Shown: positions 33,654 to 42,486 of the stretch, piece by piece
How positions within the stretch are numbered: the stretch's first letter is position 1
Layout: every line of letters starts with the position of its first letter
Source: Wenzhouxiangella sp.
GTDB taxonomy: Bacteria > Pseudomonadota > Gammaproteobacteria > Xanthomonadales > Wenzhouxiangellaceae
Assembly (NCBI GenBank): GCA_007121485.1
Contig: SKKM01000023.1
Span: 1-45,228, forward strand
Direction of reading: 5' to 3'
DNA length: 45,228 nucleotides
Notes under the pieces: generated by a model
Databases searched by the model: none
What the model was told of the DNA's origin: nothing
Seen by the model: only the letters and a program-made list of their open reading frames with translations
Position numbers and translations under genes: made by a program

Positions 33654-34648
33654 CGGCGCCCCCGGATGTAGCGATTGACCGCCGCATTGTGTTCCTGCAG
33701 GGTGTCGGAGAAATGGTGCGTTCCGTCACCGCGGGCGACGAAGAACAGCGCCGTGCCGTCGGCCGGGTTGGCCGCGGCGTGCAGGCTCCGGATTCCCGGC
33801 AGCGCGATCGGTGTGGGCGGCAAACCATGCCGCGTGTAGGTATTCCAGGGATGGTCGGTCTGCAGGTGCACGCGCCGCAGGCGGCCGCGGAAGTCTTCGC
33901 CGAGACCGTAGATCACGGTCGGGTCGGTCTGCAGCCGCATGCCCAGCTGCAGCCGGCGGACGAACACTCCGGCCACCTTGGCCCGTTCGTCGGCCTGGCC
34001 GGTCTCGCGTTCGATGATGGAGGCCAGGGTCAGCAGCTGCTCGATGCTGTCCAGGGGCAGGTCCGGCATGCGCGCCTCCCAGATTCGCTGCGCCTGTTCG
34101 TTCAGAGCCTGGTGCGCTCGACCCAGCAGATCGAGGTCGCTGCTGCCGCGCTGGAAAAAATAGGTTTCCGGCAGAAAGCGGCCCTCGGCGAAGCAGCCGG
34201 CGCAGCCCAGCCGCTCCATGAGTTCATCGCTGGACCATTCGGCCGTGAGCTGCTGCAGTCGGGGGTCGGCCGCCAGCTCGCGGCGCAGCCGAGCGGTCGT
34301 CCATCCTTCGACGATGGTGAAGCGATGCTGATGGACTCTGCCGCGGGCCAGATGGTCGACCAGGCCGGTTACGGTGACGCCGGGCGCAATTCGATATTCT
34401 CCGGCGCGGATTTCGCTGCCGCGTTGCCGCGCCAGCACGCGCCAGTGCCAGCTGTTCCGGGCCAGCCCGAGGCGTTCGAGATCGCGCACCAGCGCGGCGA
34501 AGCTCGATCCCGGGGCCACCCACAGCGTGAGTTCCGCATCCGGATTCACCACCGCAGCCTGGAAGCGGTTCCAGTCCTGCCAGGCCAGGGCGGACAGCAG
34601 GCCCGCACAGGCCAGCAGAATCAGGCAAAGCCACAGGAAGATGCGCAT
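33650..34648 (-). CDS. mltG: Endolytic transglycosylase MltG
   Basis: Inner-membrane lytic transglycosylase that cuts nascent glycan strands and thereby ends their growth. The 332 residues have one N-terminal membrane helix (about 2-23), a LysM-like part, and the YceG catalytic domain. The catalytic glutamate is Glu213 in LTLASIIERETG, equivalent to Glu218 of E. coli MltG. PWNTYTRHGLPPTPIALPG and FFVARGDGTHHFSDT are further signatures. It starts directly after the pabC stop (TGA then ATG with no gap) and overlaps tmk, the usual pabC-mltG-tmk arrangement. Confidence 0.95.
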   Translation of the reverse strand: MRIFLWLCLILLACAGLLSALAWQDWNRFQAAVVNPDAELTLWVAPGSSFAALVRDLERLGLARNSWHWRVLARQRGSEIRAGEYRIAPGVTVTGLVDHLARGRVHQHRFTIVEGWTTARLRRELAADPRLQQLTAEWSSDELMERLGCAGCFAEGRFLPETYFFQRGSSDLDLLGRAHQALNEQAQRIWEARMPDLPLDSIEQLLTLASIIERETGQADERAKVAGVFVRRLQLGMRLQTDPTVIYGLGEDFRGRLRRVHLQTDHPWNTYTRHGLPPTPIALPGIRSLHAAANPADGTALFFVARGDGTHHFSDTLQEHNAAVNRYIRGRR

Positions 34649-35449
34649 TCAGATCAGCTGTGAGTCCCAGAGTGATTGCAGGCGCCGGCATATCGGCCCG
34701 ATCGAAAACCGGAACTGCTCGATCGCGACGACCGGACGGATGCCCGCGACGGAGTTTATCACCAGTACTTCGCTGCACTCGCCGAGAGCGTCGTACGGGA
34801 CTGCTTCCTCCTGGACCAGCGCAGGCTCGAGTCGGCGCAACCAGTTCAGTCCGACCCCGGCGACCGCCGGCGCGGGGTGAACGAGCAGGCGATCCCCGCG
34901 CAGCAGCAGCAGGTTGGAGCTGATGGTCTCGACCATGTGGCCCTGCGGGTCCAGCAGGACGGCCTCGTCATGGCCGGAGTCGGCGCATTCGCGGGCGGCC
35001 CGGACCTGCAGCAGGCGATTGCCGTGCTTGTGGCCCTGGCCCGGGGCATCGACTGGCATCGGGTACGAACTTCGCCGCAGGCGCAGGCCCGAGGCGCGCT
35101 GGGTTTCAACGCGCAGCGGCCATTCGCGCAGACAGACCACGCGGCGCGGCGACGGCGACTCGGCCGGCCAGTAGCCACTGCCGCCGCTACCGGCGCTCAG
35201 CGTCAGGCGCAAGACATGGCGGCCGTGCCGCGGCAGCAGGCGCTGGCAATCCTGCCGCCACGCATCGGCAGACGGTGCCTCCAGTCCCAGCCAGGCCGCG
35301 CTGCGAGCCAGGCGCTCCATGTGCGGATCCCAAAGCGGCGCGCAGCGGTCCCTGAAGGCCACGGTCTCGAACACCGTCTCGCCGAACAGCAGTCCGCGAT
35401 CATCGGCCGGCAGGCCGGCCGCGCGCTGACCGTCGACCAGGCTTCTCAC
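34649..35449 (-). CDS. pabC: Aminodeoxychorismate lyase
   Basis: PLP enzyme splitting 4-amino-4-deoxychorismate into p-aminobenzoate and pyruvate for folate synthesis. The 266 residues follow the fold-type IV plan: DRGLLFGETVFETVAF near 17-32, the likely PLP lysine in GQGHKHGNRLLQVRAA, and DEAVLLDPQGHMVETISSNL. The frame is open far upstream, but GTG 35449 is taken because it gives the normal N-terminus MRSLVDGQ and overlaps the pabB stop as GTGA. The enzyme acts on the product of the gene before it. Confidence 0.92.
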   Translation of the reverse strand: MRSLVDGQRAAGLPADDRGLLFGETVFETVAFRDRCAPLWDPHMERLARSAAWLGLEAPSADAWRQDCQRLLPRHGRHVLRLTLSAGSGGSGYWPAESPSPRRVVCLREWPLRVETQRASGLRLRRSSYPMPVDAPGQGHKHGNRLLQVRAARECADSGHDEAVLLDPQGHMVETISSNLLLLRGDRLLVHPAPAVAGVGLNWLRRLEPALVQEEAVPYDALGECSEVLVINSVAGIRPVVAIEQFRFSIGPICRRLQSLWDSQLI

Positions 35450-36786
35450 GCCGCACCCAGCGCCTTGAGCAAGCCGCGCGCCTTGGCTTCGGTTTCCGCC
35501 AGTTCCGCCGCCGGGTCGGAGTCGGCCACGATGCCGGCGCCGGTACGGAAGCTGAGCCCCGAGCCGGACACGGCCATGGTGCGAATCAGGATGTTCAGAT
35601 CCATGACGCCATGCAGGCTCACATAGCCCATGGAACCGGTGTAAAAACCCCGCCCGCAGCCCTCGAGCTCGGCGATGATTTCCATGCAGCGCACCTTGGG
35701 ACACCCGGTGATGGTCCCGCCCGGAAACACGGCGCCGATGACGTCGACCGGCGTGACGCCGGGGCGCAGACAACCGCGTACGTTGGAAACGATGTGGTGC
35801 ACGTGCGCGTAGGACTCAACCACCATCAGTTCATCGACCTCCACGCTGCCGTGCACGCAAACCCGGCCGAGGTCATTGCGCTCGAGATCGATCAGCATGA
35901 TGTGCTCGGCGCGTTCCTTGGGATGGGCGATCAGTTCGCTGCTCAGGTCCCGGTCGGTGGTCCGGCAGGCGCTGCGCGGACGTGTTCCGGCAATCGGCCG
36001 GGTATGGACCCGGTCGCCGCAGGCGCCGACCAGGCGCTCCGGTGAAGAGCTGACCACGGTGCCGCCGGGCAGGCGTGCCAGGCCTGCGAAAGGCGCCGGG
36101 TTGGCCCGGGACAGGGCACGATAGACGGCCACGGGGCACAGCGGCGCCTGGGCGGCGGCGCGCCAGCCGCGCGACAGATTGACCTGGAAGACGTCTCCGG
36201 CCAGAATCCACTCCCTGATCCGCCGGACACCGTGCATGAAGTCGTCGCCGGGATCGGCCTCGAGCCGCAGCGCCGGCAAGGTCTGTATTTCCGCGAGCCC
36301 GGTACTCCGCCCCCCGGCCTTCGTCAGCGCCGCATGCATCTCGTCGATCAGCGACTCGGACTCGCCCACCAGCCAGGCGACGCCGCGCTCGTGATCAATG
36401 ACGATCGCGCCCGGGCAACGCGCGGCCAGGGCGACCGGCAGACCGTCGCCGGACGCGGGCAGACGCAGGCGGTGCTCGATGCCGGCGGCCAGTTCATAGC
36501 CCAGGTAGAGGAACCAGCCGCCAAGAAACGGCAAGGGCGGCAGTGCGGGGTCCGGATGCGCCAGCGGACCGACACGTGCCCGCAATTCGTCAAGAAAGGC
36601 GGTGGCGTCGGCGCCGTGTTCGGCCTGGATGATTTCGCCACGCCGGTGAAGCAGAAGGCTCCAGCGCCCCAGGCGCCCACCGTGCACCTCGCTGCCCAGC
36701 AGATAAGGCCAAAAGTCGGGAGCGTGTTGATGGACGGCCGGGAGGTCCGGCAGGCTATCAAGTCGACGAGCCGCGAACCGGATCAT
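35446..36786 (-). CDS. pabB: Aminodeoxychorismate synthase component I (PabB), with TrpE-like PIAGT motif
   Basis: Chorismate-using enzyme that adds ammonia at C4 to make aminodeoxychorismate, the step before PabC. The 446 residues carry the chorismate-binding domain: GDVFQVNLSRGWRA, SSSPERLV, HIMLIDLERNDLGRVC, VFPGGTITGCPKVRCMEII and FRTGAGIVADSDP. Position 264-268 reads PIAGT; E. coli PabB has PIKGT with a lysine that forms a covalent intermediate, while PIAGT is usual for anthranilate synthase TrpE. Gene context between fabF and pabC, with coupled translation, favours the PabB role. The glutamine amidotransferase partner (pabA/trpG) is not in the window. ATG 36786 lies 33 bases after fabF. 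Confidence 0.86.
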   Translation of the reverse strand: MIRFAARRLDSLPDLPAVHQHAPDFWPYLLGSEVHGGRLGRWSLLLHRRGEIIQAEHGADATAFLDELRARVGPLAHPDPALPPLPFLGGWFLYLGYELAAGIEHRLRLPASGDGLPVALAARCPGAIVIDHERGVAWLVGESESLIDEMHAALTKAGGRSTGLAEIQTLPALRLEADPGDDFMHGVRRIREWILAGDVFQVNLSRGWRAAAQAPLCPVAVYRALSRANPAPFAGLARLPGGTVVSSSPERLVGACGDRVHTRPIAGTRPRSACRTTDRDLSSELIAHPKERAEHIMLIDLERNDLGRVCVHGSVEVDELMVVESYAHVHHIVSNVRGCLRPGVTPVDVIGAVFPGGTITGCPKVRCMEIIAELEGCGRGFYTGSMGYVSLHGVMDLNILIRTMAVSGSGLSFRTGAGIVADSDPAAELAETEAKARGLLKALGAA

Positions 36787-36819
36787 GCGAGGCGCTGGCT
36801 GAACTGGACCAGCTGCGGG

Positions 36820-38070
36820 CTACGCCGGGTATCTGCGCAGCAGCAGGCTGCCGTTGGTGCCACCGAAACCGAAGGAATTGCTCAGGCCGTATTCCAGACG
36901 GGCGTCCCGCGCCGTGCCCGGCACCAGGTCGATGCCTTCGCAGCCGCTGTCGACCTGGTCGAGATTGATGGTCGGCGGAACCACCTGTTCGTGCAGCGCC
37001 AGCACAGTGAAAATGGCTTCGACGCCGCCGGCGGCGCCGAGCAGGTGTCCGGTCATGGACTTGGTCGAGCTCATCATGAGGCGGCCGGCATGGTCGCCGA
37101 AGATTCGCTTGACAGCCTCGCACTCGGCCCGGTCACCCAACTGGGTGGAGGTGCCGTGGGCGTTGATGTAATCGACCTGGTCGGGATGGACCCCGGCGTC
37201 GGCCAGCGCATTGACCATGCAGCGCGCGGCTCCCTCGCCTCCTTCCGGCGGTGAGGTCATGTGGTAAGCGTCGCCGGACATGCCGAACCCGACGACTTCG
37301 GCATAGATTCGCGCCCCACGCCTGGTCGCATGCTCAAGCTCCTCGAGGACCACGACGCCGGCGCCGTTACTGAGCACGAAACCATCCCGGTCGCGATCCC
37401 AGGGCCGCGAGGCCCGTTCCGGCTCGTCGTTGCGGGTCGACAGCGCGCGGGCCGCCGTGAACCCGCCGTAGGCGGTCGGGGTGGTGCCGTACTCGGCTCC
37501 GCCGGCGACCATGACCTCGGCGTCGCCATAGGCGATCAGCCTGGCCGCGGCGCCGATGTTGTGGGTCGCCGTGGTGCAGGCGGTCACGATGCTCAGGTTC
37601 GGACCCTTGTAGCCGTAGCGGATCGAGATATTGCCGGCAATCATGTTGATGATGCAGCCGGGCACGAAAAACGGCGAGATCCGGCGCGGACCGCTGTCGA
37701 TGTAGGTCTGGTAGGTCTGTTCGATGGTCGAGATGCCACCGATGCCCGAGCCGATGGCGAGGCCGTAGCGGTCGGCCGTCTCGGGATGTTCCGGCAAGCC
37801 CGCATCGGCGACGGCCTGGATGGAGGCCACCATGCCGTAGTGGATGAAGGGATCCGACTTGCGCGCTTCCTTGGCGCTCAGGTAGGGGTCCAGGTCCAGT
37901 CCGCGAATTTCTCCGGCGATCCTGGCCGGGAAGGCGCTGGCATCGAAGGCCGACAGCGGGCCGATGCCGCTGCGGCCGTTCTTGACCGCATGCCAGGCGC
38001 TGTCCACGTCATTGCCGACCGGCGTGACGCAGCCCAGCCCGGTCACCACGACCCGGCGCTCACCGCGCAT
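36820..38070 (-). CDS. fabF: Beta-ketoacyl-ACP synthase II
   Basis: Condensing enzyme of fatty acid chain elongation, joining malonyl-ACP to acyl-ACP; FabF also tunes membrane unsaturation. The 416 residues have the catalytic triad: Cys165 in TACTTATHNIG, the histidine in YINAHGTSTQLGD and the second in STKSMTGHLLGAAGG. SNSFGFGGTNGSLLL is the family C-terminal loop. ATG 38070 (MRGERRVVVTGLG) is used; a TTG six codons upstream is possible, and neither has a strong ribosome site. It follows acpP by 60 bases, the conserved acpP-fabF order. Confidence 0.95.
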   Translation of the reverse strand: MRGERRVVVTGLGCVTPVGNDVDSAWHAVKNGRSGIGPLSAFDASAFPARIAGEIRGLDLDPYLSAKEARKSDPFIHYGMVASIQAVADAGLPEHPETADRYGLAIGSGIGGISTIEQTYQTYIDSGPRRISPFFVPGCIINMIAGNISIRYGYKGPNLSIVTACTTATHNIGAAARLIAYGDAEVMVAGGAEYGTTPTAYGGFTAARALSTRNDEPERASRPWDRDRDGFVLSNGAGVVVLEELEHATRRGARIYAEVVGFGMSGDAYHMTSPPEGGEGAARCMVNALADAGVHPDQVDYINAHGTSTQLGDRAECEAVKRIFGDHAGRLMMSSTKSMTGHLLGAAGGVEAIFTVLALHEQVVPPTINLDQVDSGCEGIDLVPGTARDARLEYGLSNSFGFGGTNGSLLLRRYPA

Positions 38071-38130
38071 GGCGATGAGGCCGGGCAAAGAACGGGGACA
38101 GCGGCATCATGCAGCGTCAGGACCTTGGTC

Positions 38131-38370
38131 TTACTTTTCGACGTTGTTGCTGATGTAGTCGATCGCCTGCTGCACGGTGGTGATTTTCTCGGCTTCCTCG
38201 TCGGGAATCTCGCACTCGAATTCTTCTTCCAGCGCCATCACCAGCTCGACCGTGTCCAGCGAGTCGGCTCCGAGATCATCGACGAAGGAGGCGCTGGGAG
38301 TGACTTCCTCTTCCTTGACGCCCAGCTGTTCGATCACGATTTTCTTGACCCGATCTTCAATACTGCTCAT
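38131..38370 (-). CDS. acpP: Acyl carrier protein
   Basis: Small acidic carrier holding the growing acyl chain on a 4'-phosphopantetheine arm. The 79 residues match AcpP, with the modified Ser37 in GADSLDTVELVMALEEEF. An AGAGGA lies upstream of the ATG. The gene lies 166 bp after fabG and before fabF. As the most abundant product of this cluster, it probably has its own promoter in the preceding gap. Confidence 0.97.
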   Translation of the reverse strand: MSSIEDRVKKIVIEQLGVKEEEVTPSASFVDDLGADSLDTVELVMALEEEFECEIPDEEAEKITTVQQAIDYISNNVEK

Positions 38371-38536
38371 GGTTTTCTGTCCTCTGGAAACAATGATTTT
38401 CGGCAGGCACCGGTCAGCTGGATGGCTGCGATACCGCCACTCGTGAGTTACCCTTGAACCCCGTGGGCCGGAGCCCTTTTTCTGCTTTTTGCGTGTCGTT
38501 GGTTGATGAACCCGATTTCCGGCGACCGGTCCTCGG
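38371..38536 (-). other. 166-bp gap between fabG and acpP
   Basis: This is the largest gap inside the fatty-acid cluster and likely holds an acpP promoter, but I could not settle on one: TTCAAG with GGTATC 17 bp downstream on the minus strand is weak. A short GGGC/GCCC stem followed by TTTTT on the plus strand (38466-38482) looks like a terminator but points against the genes and has only four pairs. Confidence 0.3.
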
Positions 38537-39274
38537 CTAGGTCATGTACATCCCGCCGTTGACGTGGACGGTCTGGCCCGAGATGTAGCCTCCGTCCGGT
38601 CCGGCCAGGAAAGCAACGCAGCCGGCGACATCCTCCGGCCGCCCCAGAATTCCGAGGGGAATTGTACCCTGTAGCCGCTCGCGCTGTTGGTCGCTGAGCG
38701 CGCGCGTCATATCCGTATCGATGAATCCCGGCGCCACGACATTGACGGTGATGCCGCGGCTGCCGACTTCATGGGCGAGCGCGCGCGAGAAGCCCGCCAG
38801 TCCGGCCTTGGCCGCGGCGTAGTTAGTCTGGCCCGGGTTGCCGGCATAGCCGACCACGGACGAAATGCTGATGATGCGGCCCCGGCGGGCCTTCAGCATC
38901 CCGCGCAAACAGGCCCGGGTCACCCGCATGCAGCCCTTGAGGTTGGCGTCCAGCACCGCATCCCAATCCTCGTCCTTGAGGCGCATCAGCAACTGGTCGC
39001 GAGTAATTGCCGCGTTGTTGACCAGGACGCTGACCGCTCCGGCCCGCGCGCCGACCGCCTCGACCGCGGCCTCGACCGAATTGGCATCGGTGACGTCCAG
39101 CACCAGTCCGCGGCCTTCGCCAAGTTCGGCGGCGATGGCCTCGGCGCCCCGCTCAGAGGTGGCCGTGCCGAACACGCTGGCGCCCTCGGCGTGCAGCCGA
39201 CGGGCCACGGCCTGGCCGATCCCACGGCTGGCCCCGGTTACCAGAACCACCTGATCATTGAATGCGCTCGTCAT
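38537..39274 (-). CDS. fabG: 3-oxoacyl-ACP reductase
   Basis: NADPH-dependent short-chain dehydrogenase doing the first reduction of each elongation cycle. The 245 residues show the cofactor motif TGASRGIG (13-20), NNAAITRDQLLMR, the catalytic Ser and Tyr-x-x-x-Lys in ISSVVGYAGNPGQTNYAAAK, and the C-terminal SGQTVHVNGGMYM. Its ATG overlaps the fabD stop as ATGA, giving coupled translation. Confidence 0.96.
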   Translation of the reverse strand: MTSAFNDQVVLVTGASRGIGQAVARRLHAEGASVFGTATSERGAEAIAAELGEGRGLVLDVTDANSVEAAVEAVGARAGAVSVLVNNAAITRDQLLMRLKDEDWDAVLDANLKGCMRVTRACLRGMLKARRGRIISISSVVGYAGNPGQTNYAAAKAGLAGFSRALAHEVGSRGITVNVVAPGFIDTDMTRALSDQQRERLQGTIPLGILGRPEDVAGCVAFLAGPDGGYISGQTVHVNGGMYMT

Positions 39275-40236
39275 GACGGTGCCGTTTCTCCATCCAGGTC
39301 CAGATTCAGCAGCCCCTGCATCCCGGCCGGGGTATCCAGGGCCAGCCAGAGGGCGTCCCGGTCGATGCGCTTACCCAATGCGCTCAACACCTTGCCCGGC
39401 CCGCATTCGGCGAACGCGGTCGCGCCACGGGCCCGCAGCGCGCGAACGGTCGCCGTCCAGCGCACCGGCGCGCACAGTTGCGCGGCCAGCGCCGATCGGA
39501 TGCCGTCGACCGTATCGTGCGTACGCAGATCGGCGTTGTGCACCACCGGAATCCGCGGGGCCGCGATGGCCACGTCGGATAGCAGGGCCTGCAGACCCTT
39601 GGCCGCGGGCGCCATCAGGGCGCAGTGCGAGGGCACGCTGACCGGCAGCTTCATGGCCCGCCGGGCGCCGGCCGCCTGGCAGGCGTGCATCGCCCGTTCA
39701 ACCGCCTCGCTGGCGCCGGCAATCACGACCTGGCCCGGCGAATTGTAATTGGCGGCGGACACGACCTGTTGCTCGGCGACCTCGCGGCAGATGGCTTCCA
39801 CGGTCTCGTCGTCCAGGCCAAGAATGGCCGCCATCGCGCCCTCATCCGCCGGCACGGCAGCCTGCATCAGGCGGGCGCGCTCGGCCACCACGCGCAGGGC
39901 GACGTCGAACTCCAGGCTTTCGGCAGCGACCAGCGCCGTGAATTCGCCCAGGCTATGTCCGGCGAGCATGGACGGCCGCGCCTCGCTCAGCGACGACCAC
40001 GCGCGCCACAGGGCGACGCCGCCGGTCAACATCAGGGGCTGCGTCAGCTCGGTGCGCCCCAGGGCATCGGCTGGCCCCTTGCACACCAGTTCCCAAAGGT
40101 CCTGAGCCAGCACGGAACTGGCTTCATCGAAGGTGGCAACGATCTGCGGATACTCTGCCGCCGCCTCGGCCAGCATGCCGACGGACTGCGAACCCTGACC
40201 GGGAAAAATGAACGCGAGATTCTGGATTGTATCCAT
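39271..40236 (-). CDS. fabD: Malonyl-CoA:ACP transacylase
   Basis: Moves malonyl from CoA to ACP, supplying the extender unit for FabH and FabF. The 321 residues have FPGQGSQSVGML near the start, the nucleophile Ser95 in GHSLGEF, and the conserved histidine in VSVPSHCALM. The frame is open far upstream across the fabH end, but ATG 40236 (MDTIQNLAFIFPGQGSQ) gives the family N-terminus. No good ribosome site is seen before it. The gene follows fabH by 26 bases and overlaps fabG. Confidence 0.95.
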   Translation of the reverse strand: MDTIQNLAFIFPGQGSQSVGMLAEAAAEYPQIVATFDEASSVLAQDLWELVCKGPADALGRTELTQPLMLTGGVALWRAWSSLSEARPSMLAGHSLGEFTALVAAESLEFDVALRVVAERARLMQAAVPADEGAMAAILGLDDETVEAICREVAEQQVVSAANYNSPGQVVIAGASEAVERAMHACQAAGARRAMKLPVSVPSHCALMAPAAKGLQALLSDVAIAAPRIPVVHNADLRTHDTVDGIRSALAAQLCAPVRWTATVRALRARGATAFAECGPGKVLSALGKRIDRDALWLALDTPAGMQGLLNLDLDGETAPS

Positions 40237-40262
40237 TGATATCAGTGTGTTGCCGCGTTTAT

Positions 40263-41228
40263 CTAGAAAACGACCAAGGCGGAGCCCCAGGTGAAGCCGC
40301 CGCCGAAGGCTTCCAGCAGCAGCTTGTCGCCGCGCTTGACCCGGCCGCTGCGGACGGCCTCGTCCAGGGCCAGCGGCACCGATGCCGCCGAGGTGTTGCC
40401 GTGCCGGTCGACCGTGACGATGACCTGGTCCATCGACATCTGCAGCTTTCTTGCCGTGGCCTTGATGATGCGGAGATTGGCCTGATGCGGTATCAGCCAG
40501 TCCAGGTCGGACTTGTCCAGCTGGTTGGCTTCCAGGGTCTCGTCGACGATGCGCCCCAGCGTGTTGACGGCGACCTTGAACACCTCGTTGCCGCTCATGT
40601 GCACGCTCAATCCGCCCCTGGGCTCGGCCTTGAAGCCCCTGGACACGCCAACCTCTACCTTGAGCAGATCGCTGTAGCCGCCATTGGCGTGGATGTGCGT
40701 GGACAGAATGCCCGGCTCGCTGTCGGCGCAAAGCACGGCAGCCCCGGCCCCGTCGCCGAACAGCACGCAAGTCGACCGGTCCGTCCAGTCGAGCATCCGG
40801 GTCAGGGTTTCGGCACCGACGACCAGCACTTTTCGGACCGTCCCGGCCCGGATGAACTGGTCGGCGACCGACAAGCCGTAGATGAAGCCCGTGCAGGCGG
40901 CGTTGACGTCGAAGGCGCCGCATTCGCCCAGTCCCAGCCGGCGCTGCAACAGGCAGGCGGTCGAAGGGAAGACCACGTCCGGCGTGGTGGTGCCGACGAT
41001 GAGCAAATCGATCTCTTTCGGGTCGACTCCGGCCGCCTCGAGCGCGCCGCGGGCAGCCTGCTCGGCCAGGTCGCAGGTGGTCTGGCCGTCCGCGGCGATC
41101 CGCCGCTCGACGATTCCGGTACGCTCGCGAATCCACTGGTCGTCGGTGTCGACGAGGGCTTCGAGATCCTTGTTGGTCAGGATTTTTTCAGGCAGGTAGC
41201 TGCCGGTTCCGACAATTCGAGAATACAC
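40263..41228 (-). CDS. fabH: Beta-ketoacyl-ACP synthase III
   Basis: Starts fatty acid synthesis by condensing acetyl-CoA (or another short primer) with malonyl-ACP. The 321 residues hold the triad: Cys112 in VNAACTGFIYG, His in WLIPHQANLRI, and Asn in RHGNTSAASVP. FGDGAGAAVL and LLEAFGGGFTWGSAL are standard. The start is GTG at 41228, with GGGAG five bases upstream, which decides it. It lies 27 bases after plsX, as in E. coli. Confidence 0.96.
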   Translation of the reverse strand: MYSRIVGTGSYLPEKILTNKDLEALVDTDDQWIRERTGIVERRIAADGQTTCDLAEQAARGALEAAGVDPKEIDLLIVGTTTPDVVFPSTACLLQRRLGLGECGAFDVNAACTGFIYGLSVADQFIRAGTVRKVLVVGAETLTRMLDWTDRSTCVLFGDGAGAAVLCADSEPGILSTHIHANGGYSDLLKVEVGVSRGFKAEPRGGLSVHMSGNEVFKVAVNTLGRIVDETLEANQLDKSDLDWLIPHQANLRIIKATARKLQMSMDQVIVTVDRHGNTSAASVPLALDEAVRSGRVKRGDKLLLEAFGGGFTWGSALVVF

Positions 41229-41255
41229 TTCGACTCCCTGTGTACGGGTCGATTT

Positions 41256-42251
41256 TTAGTCTGCGACCCACAGATGCGCCGCCATGGCGGCGCTGAGATC
41301 GCGCCGCGCCTCCAGCGCGCCCAGGGTGATGGCATGGGCCAGGCCCTCTGCCGTTGCGGCGCCGTGGCTTTTGATCACGGTACCGCGCACACCCAGCAAT
41401 GGCGCCCCATTATGCCGGGATGGGTCCAGGCTGTCATTCAATCGTCGCAAGCGCGGCCGAGCCATGTAACCGCACAGGCTACCGGCGAAGCTGGTTTTCA
41501 GCTGGCCGAACATCAGCCGGATCGCCCCCTCGGCGCTTTTCAGGAGGACATTGCCGGAGAATCCGTCGCAGACGACCAGGTCGACCGCTCCGTCAAAAAC
41601 GCGATTCGCTTCGATGAAGCCCTGGTAGTCAATGTCGGGGTCGGCCGCCAGGCGGCGACCCGCCTCGCGGATCGCATCCGGGCCCTTGCCGGGTTCGCTG
41701 CCGATATTGAGCAAGGCAATGGCCGGCGCCCGCCCGTTCACTGTACCCAGCGCGACATGGCCGAGACGGGCGAACTCGCACAGGCGATCGGCATCGACCT
41801 GGATGTTGGCACCGAGATCGAGCATCCAGGTCAGGCCGCTGGCGGTGGGGATCGCCGCCATCAGCGCGGGGCGCTCGATGCCCGGCAGCATGCCCAGCAC
41901 GTGCCGGGCCAGCACCATCAGCGCGCCGGTACCGCCGCTGCTGACCGCGGCTGAAGCGGCACGGTCGTGAACCGCCTGCAGCGCGGTCGCCATGGAACTG
42001 TCCCGGCCGTGGCGCAGAGCCAGGGCCGGGCCGGCGTCGGCAGCCAGGACGGAGTTCGACGGGCGCACGGAAACGCGCTCATTGAGGCCGGCAGGCCAGC
42101 TTGCGCAGGCCGCCTCCAGCGGTTCCGGCTCGCCGCACAGCAGGACGTGCAGGGTCGGGTCGCCCAGCAGCGCCTGGCGACAGCCTTCGAGGTTGATGTC
42201 GCTGCCGCCGTCGCCGCTCATGGCGTCTACGGCGACGGTAATCGACTTCAT
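41256..42251 (-). CDS. plsX: Phosphate acyltransferase PlsX
   Basis: Converts acyl-ACP and phosphate to acyl-phosphate, which PlsY uses to acylate glycerol 3-phosphate. The 331 residues show AVDAMSGDGGSDINLEGCRQ at the start, AAVSSGGTGALMVLARHVLG, WMLDLGANIQVDADRLCEFA, and VCDGFSGNVLLKSAEGAIRL, all family marks. No strong ribosome site precedes ATG 42251. It stands between rpmF and fabH as in most Gammaproteobacteria, joining fatty acid and phospholipid synthesis; gpsA in this window makes the other substrate of the pathway. Confidence 0.95.
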   Translation of the reverse strand: MKSITVAVDAMSGDGGSDINLEGCRQALLGDPTLHVLLCGEPEPLEAACASWPAGLNERVSVRPSNSVLAADAGPALALRHGRDSSMATALQAVHDRAASAAVSSGGTGALMVLARHVLGMLPGIERPALMAAIPTASGLTWMLDLGANIQVDADRLCEFARLGHVALGTVNGRAPAIALLNIGSEPGKGPDAIREAGRRLAADPDIDYQGFIEANRVFDGAVDLVVCDGFSGNVLLKSAEGAIRLMFGQLKTSFAGSLCGYMARPRLRRLNDSLDPSRHNGAPLLGVRGTVIKSHGAATAEGLAHAITLGALEARRDLSAAMAAHLWVAD

Positions 42252-42279
42252 GCGGCGTATTGCAAGGCCGCGCGCGGCC

Positions 42280-42480
42280 TCAGGCCTCTTCGTCTTCCTC
42301 GATCTCGGGGGCTACCTCGATGACCTGGCGGCCACGATAAAAGCCCTCCGGAGAGACGTGGTGACGGCGATGCGTTTCACCGGTGCTCGACTCTTCCGAC
42401 AACGTCGGTGCTTTCAGGTGGTCGTGAGAGCGGCGCATGCCGCGCTTGGACGGGGTCTTTCGGCTTTTCTGGACAGCCAT
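42280..42480 (-). CDS. rpmF: Ribosomal protein bL32 with acidic tail
   Basis: Large-subunit ribosomal protein. The 66 residues begin MAVQKSRKTPSKRGMRRSHD and keep HRRHHVSPEGFYRGRQV. There are no cysteines, so this is the zinc-free form. After the position where E. coli bL32 (57 residues) ends, an acidic extension VAPEIEEDEEA is added, which is uncommon for this basic protein. AGGAG lies nine bases before the ATG. The gene follows yceD by six bases, the conserved yceD-rpmF pair. Confidence 0.94.
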   Translation of the reverse strand: MAVQKSRKTPSKRGMRRSHDHLKAPTLSEESSTGETHRRHHVSPEGFYRGRQVIEVAPEIEEDEEA

Positions 42481-42486
42481 GGTGAA

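Noticed and set aside
38466..38482. Terminator-like GGGC...GCCC followed by TTTTT between fabG and acpP
   Set aside because: The stem has only four pairs and the T-tract is on the strand opposite to the genes, where no transcript is expected.
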